A stretch of DNA of 64,000 bases from assembly GCA_018806915.1 (NCBI GenBank), contig JAGKQI010000086.1, positions 558,001 to 622,000 on the forward strand. The letters run 5' to 3'. The DNA is from Phytophthora colocasiae (Eukaryota > Oomycota > Peronosporomycetes > Peronosporales > Peronosporaceae). Below, one piece after another: positions 1 through 10,659 of this stretch. The translations under genes and the position numbers were made by a program. Below the pieces are notes generated by a model. It was not told where the DNA came from, made no database searches, and saw nothing but the letters and a program-made list of their open reading frames with translations. Each line of letters begins with the position of its first letter. The stretch's first letter is position 1.

Positions 1-266
1 AAACTCCTAGTGAACGGCAGTTCACTCGGTCCCCAAAGACTTGGGGAGACTAACTAAAGATTAGGTAGATTTAAGACTGAATATATTATAGATACTTATT
101 AGCTTGGCCTGCAATACAAACTAAAAGATATCTATAGTGTAACCTATATAGAAGGTGATAGGTGGCTGCGGAGCCACCCGCCACGTGTCACCATTATGTG
201 TGCCACACCAAATGTATCCACTTCGGAAGAGTGACTAAAGTCACTCTTCAATGTAACCCCGTTACA
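1..266 (-). mobile_element. Partial Ty3/gypsy-type LTR (5' end of the LTR, minus orientation)
   Basis: The last bases, TGTAACCCCGTTACA at 252-266, match the terminus of the LTRs at 37664-38075 and 45133-45544. Read on the minus strand the LTR begins TGTAACGGGG at 266. The rest differs from those LTRs, so this is a related but separate family. Two hairpins lie near the end: GGTGGCTGCGGAGCCACC near 160-178 and GAGTGACTAAAGTCACTC near 229-247. CRN sequence resumes directly at 267, so the element inserted into the CRN gene. Whether it is a solo LTR or a full element cannot be told, because the window starts inside it. Confidence 0.65.
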
Positions 267-2250
267 ACTTGTCTGGAGACGCTGTCGATGAGTTAAGTGT
301 TGGATTTGAGCTCCCGTTCTTCGCAATTTTTGGCAATGGTAGGGGGCAACCTTCAGAGAACTGCACCCCACTGCACCTCCCAAACTCCTGCTGCTCAGTA
401 AAAAAACCGGGAAGTGTATCTTTTGGACATCCGTGTGACTTCATGTTCTGCTTGTCAAAGAGTTCTTGGAAGCGCTTCAAACAAACCCATTCAAAGACAG
501 CGGGGTAATCAAGCGATACTTTGCTCTTCGCGACTTTGAGAAGATATTTCCTCAGTGGGTAGAGGAAAGCCAAAATCATTTGTTGGATAAATGGTGGCGA
601 ATACAGCGTTGCCTCACCCAATGTTCCTTCCCACGCAATACCAACGCCCTTGGCAATGGCACCGTACAAGACCTTCTTGCCTCCATCGTCTTCCCAGGTG
701 TCTGTCATGTTGACAGGTACCGAATCCATTGCAGATGACATCATCGTTTCAAGAGGCTCAGCATAACTCGCTATGCGTTTATAAAATTCGACCCAGTCAA
801 TGTAGCTAGGCATCTCAATCTCACTGTAGTGGACCAGATCATCATAGGAGCGACACTTTTGAAATGCTGCGAGCAACGATCGTGGATGGCCAAGCGTTAC
901 GTCGAACAGATTATGGGCAACCTCGGCCACTTGTTCAGCGTTAAGATCGAAGTGCTGCTGGATAGTTTTCTTGTCGAATTCGTCAACGAGCGTCTTCTTA
1001 ATAATGTCCGCAATCGCCTCCCATGGAAGGCGATGAAGGCTGAGGCGGAAAAATTTGAACCGGCTCGCCTGAATGTCTTCTAGCCCCGGCCCCGATCTTA
1101 AACCCACATAGCTGAGAAATGAAGCGCGGCCAGCAAGGAGGAAAAACACCTTCGGTATCGGCAGCCATTTCATGAGAACCACGCGACAAAATTCCATGAA
1201 TAGTTCTCGCTGACCGAACTTATCAATATTCTCGTCTTCAAATCCATGACCAATCTCGTCCAACACGATGAACAGTGGACCAACTTCTGCAGTCAACTTC
1301 TCCAACACCTCTCCAGATGACTGCATCTTTCCCACAGAACTTTCGCTGAGAGCTTCAGGTCTGCCTTGGAGTTTGTGATCGAAGTAACGACAAATGAGCC
1401 TAACAATTCTCTTGTCCATCTCATTTTCATCGTGCGGGTTATCAGGCATGAGGGAACCTGGTTCCAGGGTAATGTGGATCGTGTGGCACTGACATAGCAC
1501 TGGCATAAACCCTTCTGGGTTTGCAAGCTTCTCTGGATTTGCGTCCACTTCAGCTTGCCATATTTCGCGGCATTTCCGAATGTAATTTTGACCAAACGTG
1601 GACTTCCCGAGGGCAAAGACGTTGTCAATGAGAGGGATTTCCCAGTCGGCACCCCCTCCATTCAGTGCACGATTGAACTTCTTCTTGTTGATGGAGGTAA
1701 GCTGGTCCGTTGCGAGACCACGGTTCACAAAAAACAATTTCTTCTTCGCAAGATAAAACGTTGGCTCCTTTTCCACCCACTTCCATTTAGGTGTGTCAGC
1801 TCTTTGCTTCTTTGTCAAACTCTGCAAGTCCTCTTGATCCATCTCCAGCATTCTTCTTCTCACTCCTAGCGAAGACGTCTGCACCTTCACCAGTACGTTC
1901 ACAGGACCATCTCCTATCACAGCTTTCTGCCTTTCCTCATCGGTTCGTTTCAGTTGCGACGCTGATAGTCCAGTATCCGCAAGAGCAGCCCCTGCATAAA
2001 GTAGCATGAATCCATCCGTATCCATCCCCCCGTTCCGAACCTGCTTCTCCGTGAGTAGCCATACTTTATCTTCCTTGTTCTTCTTCGTGAGAAAGAGCTC
2101 CAGGCTACCAGCATCGACACCCCTCAAGTCGTTCTCATGCCTTTCCTTAATTTTCTCCTTCAATTTCCCTACCAAATCGCCTTCGTTGAGCTCGACGATG
2201 AAAGCGCTTCCTTTGTCCCCCACAAACGCGCAGGCTATTCGCACAACCAT
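262..2250 (-). pseudogene. CRN (Crinkler) copy 1, C-terminally truncated by an LTR
   Basis: The reading frame is 662 codons and starts at ATG 2250. It has a ubiquitin-like CRN header with LELFLTK in place of the usual LFLAK, and a degenerate HVLV region (NVLVKV). A P-loop NTPase domain follows (ALGKST, Walker-B-like LFIVLDEIG). Copies 2 and 3 continue for about 165 more residues with a restriction-endonuclease-like domain. Here the coding sequence runs into the LTR at 266 and stops after one altered codon, so that domain is lost. The first Walker A glycine seen in copy 3 is alanine here. The initiator box found upstream of copy 3 is absent; an 86-bp hairpin element sits in its place. CRN proteins are host-translocated effectors of oomycetes. 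I infer this copy is broken. Confidence 0.8.
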
Positions 2251-2268
2251 TCTCTTTTGCAGTCGGTA

Positions 2269-2354
2269 GAAGGGGTCAAATTTGTCGTGAGTGTTAGTTT
2301 AGTGCTAACAGAAGTATTCTTGACTAACACTCACGACAAAATTTGACCCCTTTC
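2269..2354. mobile_element. 86-bp MITE-like hairpin with GTA target duplication
   Basis: The left arm, from GAAGGGGTCAAATTTGTCG, runs to about 2298. The right arm, about 2323-2354, is its near-perfect reverse complement. The arms are about 30 bp with one indel and a loop of about 24 bp. GTA occurs on both sides (2266-2268 and 2355-2357), suggesting a 3-bp target duplication. It lies 18 bp upstream of the CRN copy 1 start, where copy 3 has its initiator. Confidence 0.6.
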
Positions 2355-2376
2355 GTACTCCATCAGGGAACAGAAA

Positions 2377-2789
2377 ATGACAAGCCCAGCAGCAGAACAG
2401 GAGAAGAAACACGAGGACGAGGAGGTTTCAGAGAGGAGAAGCAGAGGGAGGTGTCAGTACGACTGTCGAGGTTTACCTTGACTGCGGCTGATGTCCAGCG
2501 TCGATTTGGAGAGGCACCTGCGGATGTTCGGCGTCAGTGCCAGACACTTGCAGCTCACGACATTGAGCGATTCAACCGGGAGGTGGTGCGCGGACGTATC
2601 TGGCAGAAGGCAATGGGTGGCAACAACGCGAAGCCTCTAGCTCCGACTCCATCGAAACCTGTAGCAGTTGCAACGACAGCTCAAAAACCTGTTGTCACCA
2701 AGAGTTCGGGTCCTACTGCCGCTCTGTTGGCCCACACGGCTGCAGTTACTGCTACTGCAGCGAAGGTGGTAAAGCCTGACGCAAAGTGA
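2377..2789 (+). CDS. Small hypothetical protein, possible one-intron gene
   Basis: An ATG at 2377 opens an acidic/basic N-terminus (MTSPAAEQEKKHEDEE). The frame then stops near 2480. A second open segment beginning at about 2493 (RRFGEAPADVRRQCQT) runs to a stop at 2789. An intron from GTTTCA after GAGGAG to CAG just before CGTCGA would join the two in phase, but the junction is a guess. The C-terminal half is Ala/Lys/Pro-rich. The second segment is repeated at 6756-7030, where upstream sequence differs. I do not recognise the family. It is convergent with the MFS fragment at 2920-3720. Confidence 0.4.
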
Positions 2790-2916
2790 AGGTAACGTTG
2801 TGATGTGCAAGAGAGATAATGCTCACGATGCACTCCTAAACAAAGGTTGGTACATTCAGTATGTTTGAATCTGTTAGGACTCAGCCGCTATCTTACATGG
2901 AACTGGACGGCTGTTC

Positions 2917-3721
2917 TCACATGGAGTGCATCTTCACCTTAAAGAGGAAGGCAGCAACAAGGAAGCCCAAGAAGCTCATGGCTCCCCCAAGAAACACCGG
3001 CAGCTTGTAGCCCAGTGATGTTTGCACCAGGGCCGAGCCGATGGCGTAGTTGAGCAATTGGCCGAAGCAATTGGACGAGTTGAGCGCGCCCACGTACATG
3101 CCGATGTCTACGTCACTCCGACCACCGAAGACGTGGATGATAGTGGGCACCATGAGTGCGAAGGCGGCGCCCTGGGCCACCGACAGAATAGCCACCACGA
3201 AAAGGTCAAAGCCCAAGCTGGAGCAGAAGGCCATGGCCATGAGCATCGCCTGGGCCAGCATCGAGCAAGCCAGAACCCAGCGAGCTCCAAACTGACGCAC
3301 TAGGAACGGCAGCATCCAAGAGAAGACGTAGCCCACGATGTTGAAGAGCAGGTCGCCGAGTCCACTGGCCTTGCTCACTCCTTTGTTGTACGCGATCTGT
3401 TCGGTTGAGCGCTGCACTACTGCCATACACTTCCAGACCGAAGAACTGCCCCTTGTTGCCGTTGTAGGCCGAGTACCCGTACAGCACGAAGAACATGATG
3501 GCGGCGTATACTGTGAGCATGGACGGGAGAGTCTGGACGCCTTTGAAGATGGTCCTGAGGCTAATGGATTCAACGCTGGATGCATCGGTTGTGGCTCTTT
3601 GAAGACGCTGAGACCTTCCTGACTTGCCAAAAGTTTTCCGAGCTTCTTGTCGCCATATCAAGCTGTCGTAACACCACAGTCGGGGGAGGGGGGGTAACGA
3701 ATCTGTAAAATAACAATGCAC
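2917..3721 (-). pseudogene. MFS (GPH/SLC45-like) transporter fragment, frameshifted
   Basis: The C-terminal half of a major-facilitator transporter is split over two frames. The first piece (about 3640-3420) carries LPSMLTVYAAIMFFVLYGY. The second (about 3400 to stop 2917) carries several hydrophobic helices, including GDLLFNIVGYVFSWMLPF and LGGAMSFLGFLVAAFLF. A cysteine-containing linker present in the sister copy at 7200-7290 is deleted here, which causes the frameshift. The N-terminal six helices are missing. Helix pattern and wording recall the glycoside-pentoside-hexuronide/sucrose transporter group; this is family memory, not a search. Its 5' part contains a tract shared with the START/FYVE gene at 23330. 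Confidence 0.65.
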
Positions 3722-3812
3722 AAGAGATGAAATGTAATTCGAATGTAATTCGTGCTAATTAGTTCACACAACATAGCTAGTAGCACTCCATCCCTTATCA
3801 AAAGTCTCGCAT

Positions 3813-6199
3813 CTAGCCATCAAATTCCACTTCTGCTCTCTCGATGATGCCTTCCAGTGCCGTCTGAAGAGCTTCGTCTTTGCTGTCGTGGATGCCAAAA
3901 AACTTTGCACGCAGTTCCGACGTCGACAAATTCAGCAGAATGACCTCGTGTACATGAGGAAAACTGTACACGTAAGCGTCACTGGGATAGACGGCCGAGT
4001 GACCACCACCCTCTTCACCAAAGTTCTTTTTGAGGACGTCCGAATAAGTCGTTGAGCACACAATCAGGACGTTTAGTCGGTCGTCAGACGTGCTGAACAT
4101 CCTGTTGAATATCTCGATCTCCTTTGTCAACATCTTCTCCGTGAATGATGTGCCTGGCTTATAAGTTTTAACTGCAAGGCCGACCGTCAACGTAGTGTTC
4201 TTCGTCAACGCAGTGTTTTCGATTTGTGTCATCAGGATGGCGTCTGCCGATGCTGACTTCGGAAGAGGTTTCAGATTCAAACGGTGGTCATTCTCAAGAA
4301 CATAGTCGATCAAAGTCATCAAAGTCGGCCACTTGTCTGGAGACGCTGTCGATGAGTTAAGTGTTGGATTTGAGCTCCCGTTCTTCGCAATTTTTGGCAA
4401 TGGTAGGGGGCAACCTTCAGAGAACTGTACCCCAGTGCACCTCCCAAACTCCTGCTGCTCAGTAAAAAAACCGGGAAGTGTATCTTTTGGACATCCGTGT
4501 GACTTCATGTTCTGCTTGTCAAAGAGTTCTTGGAAGCGCTTCAAACAAACCCATTCAAAGACAGCGGGGTAATCAAGCGATACTTTGCTCTTCGCGACTT
4601 TGAGAAGATATTTCCTCAGTGGGTAGAGGAAAGCCAAAATCATTTGTTGGATAAATGGTGGCGAATACAGCGTTGCCTCACCCAATGTTCCTTCCCACGC
4701 AATACCAACGCCCTTGGCAATGGCACCGTACAAGACCTTCTTGCCTCCATCGTCTTCCCAGGTGTCTGTCATGTTGACAGGTACCGAATCCATTGCAGAT
4801 GACATCATCGTTTCAAGAGGCTCAGCATAACTCGCTATGCGTTTATAAAATTCGACCCAGTCAATGTAGCTAGGCATCTCAATCTCACTGTAGTGGACCA
4901 GATCATCATAGGAGCGACACTTTTGAAATGCTGCGAGCAACGATCGTGGATGGCCAAGCGTTACGTCGAACAGATTATGGGCAACCTCGGCCACTTGTTC
5001 AGCGTTAAGATCGAAGTGCTGCTGGATAGTTTTCTTGTCGAATTCGTCAACGAGCGTCTTCTTAATAATGTCCGCAATCGCCTCCCATGGAAGGCGATGA
5101 AGGCTGAGGCGGAAAAATTTGAACCGGCTCGCCTGAATGTCTTCTAGCCCCGGCCCCGATCTTAAACCCACATAGCTGAGAAATGAAGCGCGGCCAGCAA
5201 GGAGGAAAAACACCTTCGGTATCGGCAGCCATTTCATGAGAACCACGCGACAAAATTCCATGAATAGTTCTCGCTGACCGAACTTATCAATATTCTCGTC
5301 TTCAAATCCATGACCAATCTCGTCCAACACGATGAACAGTGGACCAACTTCTGCAGTCAACTTCTCCAACACCTCTCCAGATGACTGCATCTTTCCCACA
5401 GAACTTTCGCTGAGAGCTTCAGGTCTGCCTTGGAGTTTGTGATCGAAGTAACGACAAATGAGCCTAACAATTCTCTTGTCCATCTCATTTTCATCGTGCG
5501 GGTTATCAGGCATGAGGGAACCTGGTTCCAGGGTAATGTGGATCGTGTGGCACTGACATAGCACTGGCATAAACCCTTCTGGGTTTGCAAGCTTCTCTGG
5601 ATTTGCGTCCACTTCAGCTTGCCATATTTCGCGGCATTTCCGAATGTAATTTTGACCAAACGTGGACTTCCCGAGGGCAAAGACGTTGTCAATGAGAGGG
5701 ATTTCCCAGTCGGCACCCCCTCCATTCAGTGCACGATTGAACTTCTTCTTGTTGATGGAGGTAAGCTGTTCCGTCGCGAGACCACGGTTCACAAAAAACA
5801 ATTTCTTCTTCGCAAGATAAAACGTTGGCTCCTTTTCCACCCACTTCCATTTAGGTGTGTCAGCTCTTTGCTTCTTTGTCAAACTCTGCAAGTCCTCTTG
5901 ATCCATCTCCAGCATTCTTCTTCTCACTCCTAGCGAAGACGTCTGCACCTTCACCAGTACGCTCACAGGACCATCTCCTATCACAGCTTTCTGCCTTTCC
6001 TCATCGGTTCGTTTCAGTTGCGACGACGATAGTCCAGTATCCGCAAGAGCAGCCCCTGCATAAAGTAGCATGAATCCATCCGTATCCATTCCCCCGTTCC
6101 GAACCTGCTTCTCCGTGAGTAGCCATACTTTATCGTCCTTGTTCTTCTTCGTGAGAAAGAGCTCCAGGCTACCAGTATCGACACCCCTCAAGTCGTTCT
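3813..6199 (-). pseudogene. CRN (Crinkler) copy 2, header replaced
   Basis: From about 6199 down to stop 3813 this is a CRN reading frame nearly identical to copy 1 in the second half of the header (LELFLTK) and NTPase, and to copy 3 in the C-terminus. The final ~170 residues resemble the restriction-endonuclease-like domain of NTPase-type CRNs (ADAILMTQ, then VGLAVKTYK). Upstream of 6199 the first ~40 residues of the ubiquitin-like header and the promoter are missing. Unrelated sequence takes their place, and the frame only continues by chance to a TTG at 6302 (first ATG at 6281). Probably a 5'-truncated pseudogene, unless the new flank supplies a promoter. Confidence 0.75.
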
Positions 6200-6757
6200 C
6201 GTTTGGTAATTTTCCGTAACTATTGCCGATATTGGCAATATCATATTGCCATAATTTATTGCTCCTCAACCCCAATAACATGCAATTTTTTACACAGGTC
6301 AATCTTGGCTATAGCCAAATGTCGTTGACATGTGTGGTTGTTTTGGCAATGGATGGTAGCGAGAACTATCGCCAAACGGGTGGTGTGGCCATGTTTGCAC
6401 ACAGGGCACACGGGTTATTACAGTTGCTTGTCATTTCCTAACTGAAATATATTATATCAGTTGATTTGTGTGTTGTATGTATGATGTCGAGGAATTCGGA
6501 CTATGACTTGTGTGTGTTGGTTGGAGAGGTTGGACGCGGTGGGAGGGTTCTCGAGGTAACCCCTCCTGAATCCAGGCGCATCGACAGCAACCAACTCGTT
6601 CAAAAACTCATGAGAAAAGACGACATAGTGTCACATATTCATGTGACCTACTGACTTGGTTGACATTGTCGAAAAAATTGGCAATAACTCAATTATTTAT
6701 TGGCTTGGATGAAGGCCTCCAATCCGTATGATATTGTATTTTTCCTATCCCTGGTCC
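6200..6757. other. Unidentified ~560-bp insert replacing the CRN copy 2 promoter
   Basis: This AT-rich stretch is absent between the other CRN copies. It has short TTGGCAAT/ATTGCCAA repeats near both ends (6208-6240 and 6675-6690). It holds a 62-codon frame at 6466-6654 that I cannot assign. Its right edge coincides with the start of the duplicated small ORF. It may be a decayed transposon end, but I found no clear terminal repeats or target duplication. Confidence 0.4.
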
Positions 6758-7037
6758 AGCGTCGATTTGGAGAGGCACCTGCGGATGTTCGGCGTCAGTG
6801 CCAGACACTTGCAGCTCACGACATTGAGCGATTCAACCGGGAGGTGGTGCGCGGACGTATCTGGCAGAAGGCAATGGGTGGCAACAACGCGAAGCCTCTA
6901 GCTCCGACTCCATCGAAACCTGTAGCAGTTGCAACGACAGCTTCGAAACCTGTTGTCACCAAGAGTTCGGGTCTACTACCGCTCTGTTGGCCCACACGGC
7001 TGTAGTTACTGCTAATGCAGCGAAGGTGGTAAAGCCT
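6756..7037 (+). pseudogene. Truncated copy of the small hypothetical ORF
   Basis: This is nearly identical to 2491-2770 (RRFGEAPADVRRQCQT onward) but lacks the upstream exon. It is frameshifted after KSSG, so it ends early at 7005. At about 7037 it is fused directly to the middle of the MFS fragment, deleting the 3' end of both. It marks the junction of the tandem duplication. Confidence 0.6.
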
Positions 7038-7667
7038 GAAGGCCATGACCATGAGCAGCGCCTGGGCCAGCATCGAGCAAGTCAGAACCCAGCGAGCTCC
7101 GAACTGACGCACTAGGAACGGCAGCATCCAAGAGAAGACGTAGCCCACAATGTTGAAGAGCAGGTCGCCGAGTCCACTGGCCTTGCCTGATGCTGAAGTT
7201 GCAGAAGCAAAATCGGTAACGCCTTTGTTGTACACAATCTGTTCGGCTGAGCAGGGGTTGCATGAGTCGGCATTGGCTGCACTACCGCCGTACACTTCCA
7301 GACCGAAGAACTGCCCCTTGTTTCCGTTGTAGGCCGAGTACCCGTACAGCACGAAGAACATGATGGCGGCGTATACTGTGAGCATGGACGGGAGAGTCTG
7401 GACGCCTTTGAAGATGGTCCTGAGGTTGACAGATTCGACGCTGGATGCGTCAGTTGTGGCTCTTTGAAGACGCTGAGACCTTCCTGACTTGCCAAACGTT
7501 TTCCGAGCTTCTTGTCGCCGTATCAAGCTGTCGTAACACCACAGTCCGGAGGGGGTAACGAATCTGTAAAATACCAATGCACAAGAGATGAAATGAATCC
7601 AAAAGTAATTCGTGCTACTTAGCTCACACAACCTAGCTAGCACTCCATCCCTTATCAAGTCTCGCAT
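7038..7667 (-). pseudogene. MFS (GPH/SLC45-like) transporter fragment, 3'-truncated
   Basis: This is the sister of the fragment at 2917-3721. It keeps the linker missing there (NADSCNPCSAEQ), so the helices up to CSMLAQALLMVMAF read in one frame. It then runs into the reverse complement of the small ORF at about 7037 and has no native C-terminus. The open frame continues by chance to 6816. No N-terminal half is present. It lies directly downstream of CRN copy 3 on the same strand. Confidence 0.65.
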
Positions 7668-10139
7668 CTAGCCATCAAATTCCACTTCTGCTTTCTCGAT
7701 GATGCCTTCCAGTGCCGTCCGAAGAGCTTCGTCTTTGCTGTCGTGGATGCCAAAAAACTTTGCACGCAGTTCCGACGTCGACAAATTCAGCAGAATGACC
7801 TCGTGTACATGAGGAAAACTGTACACGTAAGCGTCACTGGGATAGACGGCCGAGTGACCACCACCCTCTTCACCAAAGTTCTTTTTGAGGACGTCCGAAT
7901 AAGTCGTTGAGCACACAATCAGGACGTTTAGTCGGTCGTCAGACGTGCTGAACATCCTGTTGAATATCTCGATCTCCTTTGTCAACATCTTCTCCGTGAA
8001 TGATGTGCCTGGCTTATAAGTTTTAACTGCAAGGCCGACCGTCAACGTAGTGTTCTTCGTCAACGCAGTGTTTTCGATTTGTGTCATCAGGATGGCGTCT
8101 GCCGATGCTGACTTCGGAAGAGGTTTCAGATTCAAACGGTGGTCATTCTCAAGAACATAGTCGATCAAAGTCATCAAAGTCGGCCACTTGTCTGGAGACG
8201 CTGTCGATGAGTTAAGTGTTGGATTTGAGCTCCCGTTCTTCGCAATTTTTGGCAATGGTAGGGGGCAACCTTCAGAGAACTGTACCCCAGTGCACCTCCC
8301 AAACTCCTGCTGCTCAGTAAAAAAACCGGGAAGTGTATCTTTTGGACATCCGTGTGACTTCATGTTCTGCTTGTCAAAGAGTTCTTGGAAGCGCTTCAAA
8401 CAAACCCATTCAAAGACAGCGGGGTAATCAAGCGATACTTTGCTCTTCGCGACTTTGAGAAGATATTTCCTCAGTGGGTAGAGGAAAGCCAAAATCATTT
8501 GTTGGATAAACGGTAGCAAATACAGCGTTGCCTCACCCAATGTTCCTTCCCACGCAATACCAACGCCGTTGGCAATGGCATCGTAGGAGACCTTCTTGCC
8601 TCCATCGTCTTCCCAGGTGTCTGTCATGTTGACAGGTACCGAATCCATTGCAGATGACATCATCGTTTCAAGGGGCTCAGCATAACTCGCTATGCGTTTG
8701 GAAAATTCGACCCAGTCAATGTAGCTAGGCATATCAATCTCACTGTAGTGGACCAGATCATCATAGGAGCGACACTTTTGAAATGCTGCGAGCAACGATC
8801 GTGGATGACCAAGTGTTACGTCGAACAGATTATGGGCAACCTCGGCCACTTGTTCAGCGTTAAGATCGAAGTGCTGCTGGATAGTTTTCTTGTCGAATTC
8901 GTCAACAAACGTGTAGGTAATAATGTCCGCAATCGCCTCCCATGGAAGGCGATGAAGGCTGAGCCGAAAAAATTTGAACCGGCTCGCCTGAATGTCTTCT
9001 AGCCCCGGCCCCGATCTTAAACCCACATAGCTGAGAAATGAAGCGCGGCCAGCAAGGAGGAAAAATACCTTCGGTATCGGCAGCCATTTCATGAGAACCA
9101 CGCGACAAAATTCCATGAATAGTTCTCGCTGACCGAACTTATCAATATTCTCGTCTTCAAATCCATGACCAATCTCGTCCACCACGATGAACAGTGGACC
9201 AACTTCTGCAGTCAACTTCTCCAACACCTCTCCAGATGACTGCATCTTTCCCACAGAACCTTCGTTGAGAGTGTCAGGCCTGCCTTGGAGTTTGTGATCG
9301 AAGTAACGGCAAATGAGCCTAACAATTTTCTTGTCCATCTCATTTTCATCTTGCGGGTTATCAGGCAAGAGGGAACCTGGTTCCAGGGTAATGTGGATCG
9401 TGTGGCACTGACATAGCACTGGCATAAACCCTTCTGGGTTTGCAAGCTTCTCTGGATTTGCGTCCACTTCAGCTTGCCATATTTCGCGGCATTTCTGAAT
9501 GTAATTACCACCAAACGTGGACTTCCCGAGGCCACAGACGTTGTCAATGAGAGGGATTTCCCAGTCGGCACCCCCAGACTCAACTGCACGATTGAACTTC
9601 TTCTTGTTGATGGAGGTAAGCTGGTCCGTCGCGAGACCACGGTTCACAAAGAACATATCATCATCGTCGAGAAAACACGTTGGCTCCTTTTCCACCCACT
9701 TCCATTTAGGTGTGTCAGCTCTTTGCTTCTTTCTCAAACTCTGCAAGTCCTCTTGATCCATCTCCAGCATTCTTCTTCTCACTCCTAGCGAAGACTGCAC
9801 CTCCACCAGTACGTGAATTGTTCCACTGGGGAGTGGTGTGGGAAACTTCGAGCAGGCCTCGACCACCGGATCAAACAATACCTCCCCCATGTAATCACTC
9901 TCATGTTCATCGCGTTTCGTTCCCTTCCGCATCAGGTAAAAGTCCTCCAACTTAAGCCATTCGGTTCCTTTCTTTGCCAGAAAGAGCTCCAGGCTACCAG
10001 CATCGACACCCCTCAAGTCGTTCTCATGCGTTTCCTTAATTTTCTCCTTCAAGTGCCCAACCAAATCGCCTTCGTTGAGCTCGACGTAAAAAGCGCTTCC
10101 TTTGTCCCCCACAAACGCGCAGGCAATTAGTACAACCAT
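7668..10139 (-). CDS. CRN (Crinkler) effector, copy 3, apparently complete
   Basis: The protein is 823 aa from ATG 10139 (an upstream in-frame GTG at 10154 is unlikely). The ubiquitin-like header ends in LELFLAK (LFLAK at residues 52-56) and the HVLV motif is at 109-112. No signal peptide is obvious, as in many CRNs. The NTPase has a P-loop GLGKST at 203-208 and Walker-B-like LFIVVDEIG at about 316-324. The last ~170 residues resemble a restriction-endonuclease-like fold, with candidate acidic/Lys residues in ADAILMTQ and VGLAVKTYK. Known role of the family: effectors delivered into plant cells, often to the nucleus. An initiator box (CTCATTCC) lies at 10168-10175. It is the only one of the three tandem copies with promoter and both ends. 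Confidence 0.85.
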   Translation of the reverse strand: MVVLIACAFVGDKGSAFYVELNEGDLVGHLKEKIKETHENDLRGVDAGSLELFLAKKGTEWLKLEDFYLMRKGTKRDEHESDYMGEVLFDPVVEACSKFPTPLPSGTIHVLVEVQSSLGVRRRMLEMDQEDLQSLRKKQRADTPKWKWVEKEPTCFLDDDDMFFVNRGLATDQLTSINKKKFNRAVESGGADWEIPLIDNVCGLGKSTFGGNYIQKCREIWQAEVDANPEKLANPEGFMPVLCQCHTIHITLEPGSLLPDNPQDENEMDKKIVRLICRYFDHKLQGRPDTLNEGSVGKMQSSGEVLEKLTAEVGPLFIVVDEIGHGFEDENIDKFGQRELFMEFCRVVLMKWLPIPKVFFLLAGRASFLSYVGLRSGPGLEDIQASRFKFFRLSLHRLPWEAIADIITYTFVDEFDKKTIQQHFDLNAEQVAEVAHNLFDVTLGHPRSLLAAFQKCRSYDDLVHYSEIDMPSYIDWVEFSKRIASYAEPLETMMSSAMDSVPVNMTDTWEDDGGKKVSYDAIANGVGIAWEGTLGEATLYLLPFIQQMILAFLYPLRKYLLKVAKSKVSLDYPAVFEWVCLKRFQELFDKQNMKSHGCPKDTLPGFFTEQQEFGRCTGVQFSEGCPLPLPKIAKNGSSNPTLNSSTASPDKWPTLMTLIDYVLENDHRLNLKPLPKSASADAILMTQIENTALTKNTTLTVGLAVKTYKPGTSFTEKMLTKEIEIFNRMFSTSDDRLNVLIVCSTTYSDVLKKNFGEEGGGHSAVYPSDAYVYSFPHVHEVILLNLSTSELRAKFFGIHDSKDEALRTALEGIIEKAEVEFDG

Positions 10140-10167
10140 TCTCTTTTCCAGCACGGTGGAAATTCTA

Positions 10168-10175
10168 GGAATGAG
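10168..10175 (-). promoter_or_regulatory. Oomycete initiator (Inr) for CRN copy 3
   Basis: Minus strand reads CTCATTCC, matching the oomycete Inr consensus YCAYTYY, 29 bp upstream of the ATG at 10139. A T-rich tract follows, as in Inr-plus-flanking promoters. Confidence 0.55.
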
Positions 10176-10208
10176 ATTAAGAAGATGGTTTCTCCACAGG
10201 TCAAGACC

Positions 10209-10646
10209 AATCGTACTTAGCTGAGGGCAACATCTTGTTGAAGTTATATCTACTCTTTACTTACAACAACAACTCTCTCTGGATCACTTGCAACTTATAC
10301 AGCACTTCAGCCGCCGACGGTCGGTCCGAAGGATTCAACGACACACACGCCAGTCCCAGTTCCACCATGGACGCCATCGCGTTGGGGGAAAACTGTACGC
10401 GCAACTTCCCCATGGCCATCCGCTGCAGGACGGCCAAGTCTCGCATCCGTCGACCCGAACCAGAACTCTCCGTGGCGTGGGCATACGGCAACACCTGCAG
10501 GTCCAGCTCCGACAACACCACCCCGAAGGAGAATACGTCCGCCTTGTCGTCGTAGCGCTCGCCCATGAGCACCTCTGGCGCCATCCACAGCGACGTCCCC
10601 ACTCCCGCCGTCATGGTGCAGTCCGCTCGCTCTCGGGATACGCCAA
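10209..10646 (-). pseudogene. Kinase C-lobe fragment, inverted copy of 12393-12834
   Basis: On the minus strand this encodes the end of a TKL kinase from the DFG region (GVSRERADC) through APE and the C-lobe to a stop at 10261, plus about 50 bp of 3' flank. Sequence and flank match the intact gene at 12393-12834 in reverse orientation, with few differences. The homology stops sharply at 10646, just before the TIR element, so the ATP-binding lobe and catalytic loop are absent. Confidence 0.8.
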
Positions 10647-10659
10647 GGCTGCTATTTAT

